Below are positions 45,224 to 53,994 of a stretch of DNA of 64,000 bases, in pieces; the first letter of the stretch is position 1, and every line of letters starts with the position of its first letter. Both the position numbers and the translations under genes were made by a program. The notes under the pieces were generated by a model. The model saw only the letters and a list, made by a program, of their open reading frames with translations. It was not told the DNA's origin and did not search any database. The stretch covers positions 42,891 to 106,890 of the forward strand of contig JADZEF010000094.1 of the NCBI GenBank assembly GCA_020850695.1, given 5' to 3'. Source of the stretch: Planctomycetaceae bacterium (lineage in GTDB: Bacteria; Planctomycetota; Planctomycetia; Planctomycetales; Planctomycetaceae).

Positions 45224-46027
45224 CTACAATTCGGGCATCCAGATCGCTGACTTTGCCTGGGGTGAATTCATGCGGGGCACTCGCCGTGCCTTCAATCGCA
45301 CGTAGGGGGCGATGAACCGTCCGCGATGGCCAAAATGCCCCGGCGGGGCGGATTCATCGGCGCGGTAAGGTTCCCGTAGATCTTCCAGCACGAAGCCGCT
45401 ACGGCAGAGGTCGCCGACGAGCTGGTCCCAGCGGTGAAGGTATTCGGTCGCTCCGGGCTCGCGATACGATGTGTCTTCCACGCGCGGGAGGGGGCCGCGC
45501 TGGTAGTACTCGATGCCGACCACATAACGGTCGTGCGGGTCGCGGTGCGAGATCTGCAGGCACGTCGGCGCCTTGTGCTGGCTGATGTAGAGGCCGCCGT
45601 CCCGCAACACTCGTCCGACCTCGCGATAGACCTTGCCGATGTCGGGGACGTAGCACGTGCTGACCGGCTGATGGGCGATGTCGAAACTCTCGTCGCGGAG
45701 CATGGAAAGGTCATCCATTGAACCCTCGACGGTGCGAACGGTCAGGCGTCGCCGCGCCGCCTCCTGCTCGTCGATCCGCAGCATCTCCGGGCTGAGGTCC
45801 ACCACCGTCACGTTCGCTCCGGCAGCGGCATAGAGAATCGCCTGCCAACCACCCCCCGAAGCCAGGCACAAGACGTTCAGCCCCTGCACGGTGGCGGGAA
45901 GCCAACCGCGTCCGTCAAGCGAGGCGAGCGGCTGCCGGCACTCTTCGTCGGTCGCGACCTTGGTGAAGCGGCTGCGTGACTCGGCCAGCCGATTCCAGGC
46001 GGCCCGATTCTGATCGCGGTATGACAT
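45224..46027 (-). CDS. Class I SAM-dependent methyltransferase
   Basis: This 267-residue protein has the SAM-binding motif I VLCLASGGGWQAILYAAAG (about 52-70), the acidic motif II end VVDLSPEML, motif III region VEGSMDDLSM and the post-motif GGLYISQH, matching the Methyltransf_11/25 class. The C-terminal 70 residues (HRWDQLVGDLCRSGFVLED) resemble small-molecule methyltransferases. The acceptor cannot be read from sequence. It is convergent with the JAB gene and divergent from cysK. Its stop codon lies in the flank of a palindrome, so the last residues (IWMPEL) may be encoded by repeat-derived DNA. Confidence 0.8.
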   Translation of the reverse strand: MSYRDQNRAAWNRLAESRSRFTKVATDEECRQPLASLDGRGWLPATVQGLNVLCLASGGGWQAILYAAAGANVTVVDLSPEMLRIDEQEAARRRLTVRTVEGSMDDLSMLRDESFDIAHQPVSTCYVPDIGKVYREVGRVLRDGGLYISQHKAPTCLQISHRDPHDRYVVGIEYYQRGPLPRVEDTSYREPGATEYLHRWDQLVGDLCRSGFVLEDLREPYRADESAPPGHFGHRGRFIAPYVRLKARRVPRMNSPQAKSAIWMPEL

Positions 46028-46274
46028 GAGTCTCGAGACGGAGGGACGCGGACGGGGTGAGCGCGCGGGGAAAGCTCGCGACCGGCAGATGCGTCAGGAA
46101 GACGATTCTTCCGGATGACCTTCCTCTCCACGCTTCCATCCCCTAAGTTCAGCGCATTGCGGGGGGCAGGCGAATTCCCAATAATACCGCCGATCAACCC
46201 CCTCGCCGATCGAGCGAAGCCACGCGACGCACGAATTCCCGCAACGCGTTCCAACCATCGAAGGAGCATCACCC

Positions 46275-47207
46275 ATGCCGACTTTCAAGGACAACTCCGA
46301 ATCCATCGGCCGAACGCCGCTGGTGAAGATCAATCGCATCGCCGCCGGGCTGCCTGCCACGATTCTCGCGAAGATCGAAGGCCGCAACCCGGCCTACAGC
46401 GTGAAGTGCCGCATCGGCGCCGCGATGATCTGGGACGCCGAAAAGACCGGCAAGTTGAAGCCTGGGATGTCGGTCGTCGAGCCGACGAGCGGCAACACCG
46501 GCATCGCCCTGGCCTACGTGTGTGCGGCACGGGGATATCCGCTGACGCTGACGATGCCTGAGACGATGTCCATTGAGCGCCGGATGATGCTTAAGGCCTT
46601 CGGTGCGACTCTCATCCTGACGCCGGGGGCTGAAGGGATGAAGGGCGCGATCGCCAAGGCGGAAGAGCTTTCGAAGCAGCCGGGCTGGTTCATGCCTCAG
46701 CAGTTCAAAAATCCCGCGAATCCCGAGATCCACTTCAAGACGACCGGCCCCGAGATCTGGGAAGACACCGGAGGGAAGATCGACATCTTCGTGTCGGGCG
46801 TCGGCACGGGAGGGACGATCACCGGCGTCAGCCGCTATCTCAAGCATGAGAAGAAGCACCCGGTGAAGTCGATCGCCGTCGAGCCGGCGACGAGCCCGGT
46901 CCTCTCGGGCGGTGCTCCCGGACGGCACCGCATCCAGGGGCTCGGGGCGGGCTTCAAGCCCGATATCCTGGATATGTCGCTGGTCGACGAAGTCGTCCAG
47001 GTGACCGACGACGAGTCATTCGCGATGGCGCCGCGGCTCGCAAAAGAAGAAGGCATCATCAGCGGCATCAGCTGCGGGGCGGCGATGGCGGCGGCCCTCA
47101 AGGTTGCGGCGCGGCCCGAAAGCGCAGGCAAGACGATCGTTGTGATCCTCCCCGACAGCGGCGAACGCTATCTGTCGACCCCGTTGTTCGAATACGCCAA
47201 GGAATAG
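46275..47207 (+). CDS. cysK: Cysteine synthase A (O-acetylserine sulfhydrylase)
   Basis: The 310-residue enzyme has the PLP lysine K44 in [11 protein letters not shown], the substrate loop PTSGNTG (about 69-75), the phosphate-binding loop [11 protein letters not shown] and the [10 protein letters not shown] segment. It makes cysteine from O-acetylserine and sulfide. AAGGAG lies eight bases before the ATG. In some bacteria a ubiquitin-like sulfur carrier, a JAB hydrolase and a cysteine synthase cooperate (the CysO-Mec-CysM system). Here cysK is 1.2 kb from the JAB gene but not in its operon, so a link is only a possibility. Confidence 0.93.
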   Translation: MPTFKDNSESIGRTPLVKINRIAAGLPATILAKIEGRNPAYSVKCRIGAAMIWDAEKTGKLKPGMSVVEPTSGNTGIALAYVCAARGYPLTLTMPETMSIERRMMLKAFGATLILTPGAEGMKGAIAKAEELSKQPGWFMPQQFKNPANPEIHFKTTGPEIWEDTGGKIDIFVSGVGTGGTITGVSRYLKHEKKHPVKSIAVEPATSPVLSGGAPGRHRIQGLGAGFKPDILDMSLVDEVVQVTDDESFAMAPRLAKEEGIISGISCGAAMAAALKVAARPESAGKTIVVILPDSGERYLSTPLFEYAKE

Positions 47208-47241
47208 TCGTTCGCTCTCCTGCGAAGCTGATGAGCAAAGG

Positions 47242-47335
47242 CAGGGCCACGGAAACGACGGATGGAACGGAGTGACGCGGAGCGCAGTCGGGCGAGCCGT
47301 GCCTTTCCGTCCCATCCGTCAATTCTGTGGCCCTG
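47242..47335. repeat. Inverted pair of 30-base arms (CAGGGCCAC type)
   Basis: Arms at 47242-47271 and 47306-47335 match as reverse complements at 26 of 30 positions. They lie between the convergent cysK and carbamoyltransferase genes, where a bidirectional terminator would be useful, but there is no T-run. Confidence 0.85.
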
Positions 47336-47362
47336 TCGCTTTCTTGATCGTCGGATCGCAGC

Positions 47363-49201
47363 TCAATCCAGCTGGAACTGCGCCAGGTATTCGTCGATGG
47401 GGTGGTCGACGCGTTGCGGTTGTTCTTCTTTGAGGAGCACGCAACGTTCGAGGACGAGCACGTCCATGTTGGTCGCCATGAAGCAACGGTAGGCATGCTC
47501 TGGCGTGCAGACGATCGGCTCGCCGCGGACGTTGAAGCTGGTGTTGATGATGACGGGCGAGCCCGTCCGCTCGGCGAACTTCTGGAGCAAGAGGTGATAC
47601 CGCCCGTGGCGATCGGCATCGACCGTCTGGACGCGGGCCGAATAGTCGACGTGGGTGATGGCGGGAACGTCCGAGCGGATCACCTTGAGCTTGTCGAGTC
47701 CCTGGAGGCCCGCCATCGCGGCGTCTCCGTTGGTTCGTTTCTCTTCACGAACCGGTGCGACAAGGAGCATGTAGGGGCTCTGCTCGCGCGGTCGCGTTTC
47801 GAAGAACTCGTCGACGCGGTCTTCCAGGACCGACGGGGCGAACGGGCGGAACGACTCGCGGAACTTGATCTTGAGGTTCATGACCGACTGCATCTGCCGG
47901 CTGCGGGCGTCGCCGAGGATGCTTCGCGAACCGAGGGCCCGCGGTCCGAACTCCATTCTCCCCTGGAGCCAGCCGATGACCTTCTCGCTGGCCATCAGGT
48001 CGGCGACGCAGGCACAGAGTTCCTCGTCGGTATCGAAGCAGCGGTACTTCGCTCCCTGTGCATCGAGGAACGTGCGGATCTCGGCGTCACTGAATCGAGG
48101 CCCGAGGAGCGATCCGCGCTGGCTGTCGCGCGGCGAGACGGTGCGGGGCTTCTCGAGAAGCTGGTGCCAGATGAAGAGCGCGACGCCGAGGGCCCCCCCG
48201 GCATCGCCGGCGGCCGGCTGGATCCAGAGATCCTCGAATGGCCCTTCGCGAAGGATGCGGCCATTCGCCACGCAGTTGAGCGCGACCCCTCCCGCCAGGC
48301 AGAGCTTCGACATCCCGGTCTGGCGGTGAACGTGACGCGCCATCCGCAGCATGATCTCTTCTGTGACGGCCTGGATCGACGCCGCAATGTCCATCTCGCG
48401 TTGGGTGAGGGGAGACTCGGGTTTTCTCGGCGGGCCGCCGAACAACTGGTGGAAGCGGGCCGACGTCATCGTCAGGCCCTGGCAGTAATTGAAGCAGCTC
48501 ATGTCCATGCGGAATGAGCCGTCCTCCTTCAAATCGATCACGCGCTGAAGGATCAGGTCGGCGTATTTCGGCTCGCCATAAGGGGCGAGCCCCATCAGCT
48601 TGTACTCGCCCGAGTTGACCTTGAACCCGCAATAGTAGGTGAAGGCCGAGTAAAGCATCCCCAGCGAGTGCGGGAAGCGAAGCTCATGCGTCAGCTGGAT
48701 GCGGTTGCCGCGGCCCGTGCCGAAGCTGGCAGTCGCCCATTCACCGACGCCGTCGACCGTCAGGATGGCCGCCTCTTCGAACGGGGACGGAAAAAACGCG
48801 CTCGCCGCATGCGACTCGTGATGTTCGGTGAAGACATACCGCTTCTTGTAGGCCCCTCGAAGGCCGCGGTTCATCTCGCGGGGGAGGTGCAGCTTCTGCC
48901 GCAGCCATTGCGGGATGGCTTTCAGGAATGATGAGAATCCGGCCGGGGCGTACGACAGATAGGTTTCAAGGAGCCGGCCGAACTTCAGAACCGGTTTGTC
49001 GTAGAAGCCGACGTAATCGATCTGGCCGGGTTCGATGCCAGCTTCACGGAGGCAGTAGTCGACGGCATTCGTGGGAAAGTCCGGATCGTGCTTCCTGCGC
49101 GTGAAGCGTTCTTCCTGAGCGGCCGCGACGATTGTTCCATCGACGACCAGCGCGGCGGCAGAGTCGTGATAGAAGGCCGAAATGCCGAGAATGGCCGTCA
49201 T
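47363..49201 (-). CDS. NodU/TobZ-type carbamoyltransferase
   Basis: The 612-residue protein starts with the ASKHA/Kae1-like core (MTAILGISAFYHDSAAAL, then EERFTRRKHD and TEHHESHAASAFFPSPF with the metal-binding histidines; ILTVDGVGEW; KLCLAGGVALNCVANGRI). It ends with the YrdC-like carbamoyltransferase C-terminal domain (GRMEFGPRALGSRSILGD, then PVIINTSFNVRGEPIV). These enzymes make carbamoyl-AMP from carbamoyl phosphate and ATP and transfer the carbamoyl group to a sugar hydroxyl or similar. carB lies 10 kb away. The acceptor is unknown. Confidence 0.9.
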   Translation of the reverse strand: MTAILGISAFYHDSAAALVVDGTIVAAAQEERFTRRKHDPDFPTNAVDYCLREAGIEPGQIDYVGFYDKPVLKFGRLLETYLSYAPAGFSSFLKAIPQWLRQKLHLPREMNRGLRGAYKKRYVFTEHHESHAASAFFPSPFEEAAILTVDGVGEWATASFGTGRGNRIQLTHELRFPHSLGMLYSAFTYYCGFKVNSGEYKLMGLAPYGEPKYADLILQRVIDLKEDGSFRMDMSCFNYCQGLTMTSARFHQLFGGPPRKPESPLTQREMDIAASIQAVTEEIMLRMARHVHRQTGMSKLCLAGGVALNCVANGRILREGPFEDLWIQPAAGDAGGALGVALFIWHQLLEKPRTVSPRDSQRGSLLGPRFSDAEIRTFLDAQGAKYRCFDTDEELCACVADLMASEKVIGWLQGRMEFGPRALGSRSILGDARSRQMQSVMNLKIKFRESFRPFAPSVLEDRVDEFFETRPREQSPYMLLVAPVREEKRTNGDAAMAGLQGLDKLKVIRSDVPAITHVDYSARVQTVDADRHGRYHLLLQKFAERTGSPVIINTSFNVRGEPIVCTPEHAYRCFMATNMDVLVLERCVLLKEEQPQRVDHPIDEYLAQFQLD

Positions 49202-49376
49202 GGAGCGGTGCTGAAATGAGAAATGCGTCCGAGGCGGGACGCTCGATTGTCACCCTAGCATGAGGCGGCGGGCGCGTCGATCATGGCAGCCGCGGACTGC
49301 GTCCGTTCCCTATAATGCACTGCCTGCGACGGTGTCTGTCGGAGGGCGTCCTGGTTCGCTCCTTGTGCTCCGCTCG

Positions 49377-52300
49377 ATGATTTTTCAGATCCCCTCTCTG
49401 TCCGCGCTGCGGCTGCTGCTTTCGTCCCCGGCGATCATCGAGCGGGCCTCCGCGCCGGCGGAATATGTGATCACTGAGGATGGAATACTTCACGTGCGTG
49501 CGGGCGGCCGAACTTCGGCCATCCTCGCGCGAGAGCTCGCTCCTTATGGTGTGGGGATCGAGAAGGGAAATGAACTCCCTGCCGGCCCCGCACGAACCGT
49601 CCCATGCTGGTGGCAGATCCTGCCGCTGGAGCGGTGCGAGGTCTCGGCAACCGGACTCGCCACCCGGGCCATTCTGTTTGAACTGCTGCACTCCGCTGAC
49701 GTCGCTCGAATCTCTACGGAGATCCTGCGACTCGGGAACGACCGGCAAAGCGTGGCGCGGATCACCCTGCCTCCAGGCGAGCGAACGTTCCTGCGAGTGG
49801 ACGGGCCGCCCTACTACGCGGTGCTGCAGGCGGTCGACGCCGAAGATGTGACGGCATATGCCGAGTGTTCTCCCGGCGTCTGGACAAAGCTGGGATGGAC
49901 TCATCCGATGGCCGAACGCATCGTCCCGGCGGCGGGTGAGATGATGCTGTTGTCGCCTCCCGCGGAATGGATGGCCCTGTCGATCCCCGAGTTCACAGAT
50001 CTCTACGACGTCGCGACGATCATGCTACCCTCCGCCGCCCAGCGGACAACCGTTGCGGAGGTGGAGCGGTTTCCAGTGCCGTTGCGACTACAGCATGTCG
50101 GGGGAGACGACCCGGCGGAATTGTGGGTGCTGCGGGAACGGGGAATCGAGCAACTGGAGAGTTTTGTCGCATCATCGGACGACGAGTTGCTTTCCCGGCT
50201 GGCTTTCGCGGTCGTCGAGGATTCGGAGGGCAGATCGGTGCTGGTTCGCACGCGACCCGGCTGCGGGTCGCCCCCCGTGCTGGTGTTCGAGGGGCTTGCG
50301 CTACGCACGTACCTCAAGCTCGGCCATCTGTTCGTTCCATGCGGGATGCGGGTGCATCCGCCGTTGCGGCGCGATGTCCTGCAGCGACTCCTGGCCGATG
50401 ATCCCGAGCAGATCAGCTGGCTCGAACCCATGGGCTCGAATCTGTTCCGCACGCGACACGTCGCGGACGCGGCCTTCCGGCCGCTGTCCGACTGGGTCGA
50501 GTATGTTCTCGACCATGATCGCGAATCGCTGAAAGCATGGAGCGACTCGTTTCAATTTGAGTTTGACGGGTACGTCGTCGAAGATCCCACACCGTGCGAG
50601 CGATCGAGCCGGGGGGCGACCGAAGGCGTGGAGCAAGAAGCAGCGCCGGAGCAGGTCTCGCCGGAAGTGACGGAAACCGTCAGTCCCGTGTCGCAACCGT
50701 CGGCGCTCCCCGCAACGTCCCGTGTGTCGCCTGTCCAAACTCCCGTTCTTGACATGCAGCCGGTTCCAGTCATCGACCAGACCGCGGCCGCCACCGAGCT
50801 CCGGGCTCTCGAAGAGGAGTTTCTGCATTCCGAGGGTGGGTTCGATGCTCCGACTCGAACGTCCCTCTGGAGTCGCATGGCACGGCTCCATGCCCTTCTC
50901 GAAGCGCCGGCGGATTCGTCGGCCTGCTGGCAGGCCGCTCTCTGGATGGCGGATCGCCCCTCGGCAGACGACGTGGCCGAATGGCGGCGGACCGTGATGC
51001 GTCTCGCCGATCTCGATCCGAGTCATCCTCCGAGTGCCCGGCAATTGCTCGCGATTACCGGCGAGTCGATGCCCGCTCCGTCTCGCACGCTTCTTCTTGC
51101 GGCCGCGCTGATGGAAGCCGAAATTTCCGGCGCGCAGCTACCCTGCGAATTGAAGCCGCTCGTGCGGTGCCTTGAACATCATGACGGTCTACTGCCGATC
51201 CGTGCGGCGTGGATGGCGTGGCGTTCGGCGGCGGCTCTCATGGGTGGCGATCAACTCGCCCTGGCCCGCGCTCGCGACCGGCTCCTCGAGAGGCTGCATC
51301 GTCAGGGGTTGAGCCCGCAACTCGATCTCCCTTCATTTCTTGGCGTGTCGGGACGACGTTCCGGCCCACGCTCGCAGCGGGTCCGCTCGACGCTGCTCGA
51401 ACTCGCAACCGAGGCCCGGCACTGGCTGGCACGAGAGACAAAGGCCGCCAACGCCGGCGTCTTCAAGCTCGATCCCAATGCCCGTTCCGCCGCGTATGCC
51501 GATCTGCAATTCGCCTGGGGTCTCGCCAGGGTCGGCGAGCTCGACTCGTCTCGGGCGCTTCAGGAATCGGCCAGGGCAGCCCTTGCCGACGGCGACGCCG
51601 TGCACCACTGGCTGCTGGAAGCCTTTGACGCCCGCATCGAATCCGCTGGTCGAGGGCAAACCGGAAATGCGCTCCCCGACGCCCTGCTGACCCGACTGGA
51701 GACCGACCCGTTGCGGGACCTCACGGTCGGTTCTCACCGCATCAAGGGAGTCTTTCTGATCGACCAGTTCCGTCGCCAGTCACGCATTCTCGAGCCGGCT
51801 GAAACGGTCGATGCGTTCCGGTGGGGCCGGTCGGAAAGCGCTGATCTTCTGGTGCGAAGTGTCGCGGCACTTGCGGCGATCGGCGACGCTGAGCAACGCG
51901 TCGCCACGGCAAGGCAGCACCTGGCAAGCGTCCTGGATCCGGCGACGGCTGCTCCTTCGCGATGGGGAGCCTTCCGCGGTCTCCTCGACCTGGCGACGCA
52001 TCTGGGATCGGCATTCGCCTCTGAACTTCTGCCACACACGATCGTCCTGCTGGAGTTGGCCCCCGATGCCTCGCAGGAAATCGCCGCCCTCGAAAAGGGC
52101 CTCGCGGCGGCGACTCATTTTGATCAACTGCAGTTCGTGCATCCGTTTGTCGAGCGGACGCTGTCGCGGTTCGAACGACTGCTCACGACGAAGCGGAACC
52201 CTCAGGACCTTGCCCCGCTGGCGTCCTTACTTGGACAAAGCACGCAAGCTCTACGACGACTTGGCCTGCACGACCAGGCACGCGAGCTGGCCCACAGGGC

Positions 52301-52841
52301 GGCCGAGCAGATTGCCGCCGCCGAGGAACGGTCCGAACGCGAGGCACAGTCCGGGCAGAAGCTGAAGCGGGCCCCTGACGAGCCGGCGACAACGGTCGAG
52401 CGGCAGATCGTCTCGCTCGTGCTGCTGCTGCGGTTCGTTCCGTCGTTCGTGCACTTCGGCGAGTCGGATAGTATCCAGTCATTGCTCCATCGTGCGGAGG
52501 CGATCCTGTTCCCTTCCGCGCCTGGTGACGGCGGAGCACGTCCCGTTTACCGTCAGCTGTTGCTGAGGACATGGTGCGAAGCGGCGGCGGCGCTGGATGT
52601 CGATCTTGCGGCGCCTCGGCTGTCACGCGTGTTCCGGGAGTTCCGCGGCGTGCATCGCCCCTCTTCGACCGATACGCACTACTCGGCGGCGCTGCTTTCG
52701 GTGATCGATGCGGTCGTTCTGGCGATGACGCGTGAAGACCTCGCGGTCGACCCGGCGCTGCGGAGTCTGCTGGACGATGCCGAGTTCGTCGTTCGACGCC
52801 GGATTCATGACGATGTGCGGCGCGCGGGATTGAGGCATTGA
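49377..52841 (+). CDS. Large protein of uncertain family (possible conflict-associated ternary-system protein)
   Basis: A 1154-residue protein without signal peptide or membrane segments. The N-terminal 300 residues are beta-rich (VITEDGILHVRAGG). A distinct module around 310-410 (FVPCGMRVHPPLRRDVLQRL, then WLEPMGSNLF and FRPLSDWVEYVLD) resembles, from memory, domains found beside MoxR-vWA or FtsH ternary systems, not verified here. A Pro/Glu/Ser-rich linker follows, and the C-terminal 600 residues are alpha-helical repeats (SDRASR and AREL-like helices). No MoxR ATPase, vWA or FtsH gene is adjacent, so the context does not confirm it. The start at 49377 is tentative; the frame is open from 49260. 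Confidence 0.5.
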   Translation: MIFQIPSLSALRLLLSSPAIIERASAPAEYVITEDGILHVRAGGRTSAILARELAPYGVGIEKGNELPAGPARTVPCWWQILPLERCEVSATGLATRAILFELLHSADVARISTEILRLGNDRQSVARITLPPGERTFLRVDGPPYYAVLQAVDAEDVTAYAECSPGVWTKLGWTHPMAERIVPAAGEMMLLSPPAEWMALSIPEFTDLYDVATIMLPSAAQRTTVAEVERFPVPLRLQHVGGDDPAELWVLRERGIEQLESFVASSDDELLSRLAFAVVEDSEGRSVLVRTRPGCGSPPVLVFEGLALRTYLKLGHLFVPCGMRVHPPLRRDVLQRLLADDPEQISWLEPMGSNLFRTRHVADAAFRPLSDWVEYVLDHDRESLKAWSDSFQFEFDGYVVEDPTPCERSSRGATEGVEQEAAPEQVSPEVTETVSPVSQPSALPATSRVSPVQTPVLDMQPVPVIDQTAAATELRALEEEFLHSEGGFDAPTRTSLWSRMARLHALLEAPADSSACWQAALWMADRPSADDVAEWRRTVMRLADLDPSHPPSARQLLAITGESMPAPSRTLLLAAALMEAEISGAQLPCELKPLVRCLEHHDGLLPIRAAWMAWRSAAALMGGDQLALARARDRLLERLHRQGLSPQLDLPSFLGVSGRRSGPRSQRVRSTLLELATEARHWLARETKAANAGVFKLDPNARSAAYADLQFAWGLARVGELDSSRALQESARAALADGDAVHHWLLEAFDARIESAGRGQTGNALPDALLTRLETDPLRDLTVGSHRIKGVFLIDQFRRQSRILEPAETVDAFRWGRSESADLLVRSVAALAAIGDAEQRVATARQHLASVLDPATAAPSRWGAFRGLLDLATHLGSAFASELLPHTIVLLELAPDASQEIAALEKGLAAATHFDQLQFVHPFVERTLSRFERLLTTKRNPQDLAPLASLLGQSTQALRRLGLHDQARELAHRAAEQIAAAEERSEREAQSGQKLKRAPDEPATTVERQIVSLVLLLRFVPSFVHFGESDSIQSLLHRAEAILFPSAPGDGGARPVYRQLLLRTWCEAAAALDVDLAAPRLSRVFREFRGVHRPSSTDTHYSAALLSVIDAVVLAMTREDLAVDPALRSLLDDAEFVVRRRIHDDVRRAGLRH

Positions 52842-53001
52842 GGGATTCGCGCTCTTCCGTCTCGCTTCCGTTTCCCCTCTTCCCATCCCTCTGTCCGCAT
52901 TGCCTTATCCCCCCATCCTCCTGCTTCCGGTCGCTCTTTACCAATTCCGCCCTCTCGGATAATGTCCCGCGGCTTGGATGCTGCGTGCACGGAGGTGCGG
53001 C

Positions 53002-53988
53002 ATGTCGGGGTGCGTTACCACGCCACGGAAGGCGGCGGCGCTCGTTGCGTCGCTGGCGATCGCCTTCTGCGCGGGGTGCGGCGCCGGCAAAGGCCTCAAG
53101 GACCTCGACGGCAAGGATTCTCCGTCGGCGCGCATTGATGGGGGTTCCGACGGTTCGTCTGGCGGTCGAAATTCTGGGACGATCCGGATTGCGTCCTTCA
53201 ATATCCAGGTTTTCGGCGAAGCAAAGATAAACAATCGTCGTAACGCGGACCGGCTGGCCGAGATCATCCGGCAGTTCGACGTCGTCGCGATTCAGGAGAT
53301 CCGTGCAAAAGCACAGGACTTCCTGCCGACGTTCGTCGACGTCGTGAACGCCGATGGATCGCGGTATGACTCAGTCAGTGGGCCGCGGCTTGGCCGCAGC
53401 TCCAGCAAAGAGCAATACGGCTTCCTGTTCGATACCCGGCGGATCGAGATCGCCCGGCGGGGCGTCTACACGGTGGAAGACCCGCAGGATTTTCTACACC
53501 GCGAGCCCCTCGTCGCACGATTCCGCGTGCGGGGCCCGACATCGCGTGAAGCGTTCACCTTCACGCTCATCAACATCCATACCGACCCGGACGAGACCGT
53601 CGACGAGCTGAACGTGCTCGATGACGTCTTCCGGGTCGTGCAGGACGACGGGACTGGCGAGGATGACGTCATCGTGCTCGGCGATCTGAACGTCGATGAC
53701 CGCAAGCTGGGACAACTGGGGCAGGTTCCCGGAATTACCTGGGTGTTTGCGGGCCAGAAGACGAACACGCGTCAGACGCAGCAGTACGACAATATCCTGT
53801 TCGACCGCCGCGCGACGACCGAGTTCACTGGCAACGCGGGAGTCTATGACTTCCGTCGCGAGATGGGCTTGAGCCTGGAACAGGCATTGGATCTTTCGGA
53901 CCACTTCCCCGTGTGGGCGGAGTTCCATGCGCGCGAAGGGGCCTCGGACCGCGTGGTGGACGAGCCCCGCAACGTGCGGACGCGGTAG
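53002..53988 (+). CDS. DNase I/EEP-fold lipoprotein
   Basis: The 328-residue precursor has a lipoprotein-like signal (AAALVASLAIAFCAGC, lipobox Cys 26). A Gly/Ser linker follows, then an endonuclease/exonuclease/phosphatase fold: IRIASFNIQVFG (Asn), VVAIQEIR (Glu), LINIHTDPD (His), VIVLGDLNVDD (Asp-x-Asn), LSDHFPVWAEF (Asp-His). All catalytic residues of the family are present, so nuclease or phosphodiesterase activity is expected on the outer or periplasmic side, for instance for extracellular DNA or lipids. GGAGGT five bases before the ATG fixes the start. The C-terminal 20 residues are Arg-rich and unusual for a lipoprotein. Confidence 0.83.
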   Translation: MSGCVTTPRKAAALVASLAIAFCAGCGAGKGLKDLDGKDSPSARIDGGSDGSSGGRNSGTIRIASFNIQVFGEAKINNRRNADRLAEIIRQFDVVAIQEIRAKAQDFLPTFVDVVNADGSRYDSVSGPRLGRSSSKEQYGFLFDTRRIEIARRGVYTVEDPQDFLHREPLVARFRVRGPTSREAFTFTLINIHTDPDETVDELNVLDDVFRVVQDDGTGEDDVIVLGDLNVDDRKLGQLGQVPGITWVFAGQKTNTRQTQQYDNILFDRRATTEFTGNAGVYDFRREMGLSLEQALDLSDHFPVWAEFHAREGASDRVVDEPRNVRTR

Positions 53989-53994
53989 CCGGTG

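Noticed and set aside
52825..52925. A further tandem-word inverted pair after the large orphan gene
   Set aside because: GGGATTGAGG-like words and a CCATCCCTC-like region are present but too degenerate to call an arm pair.
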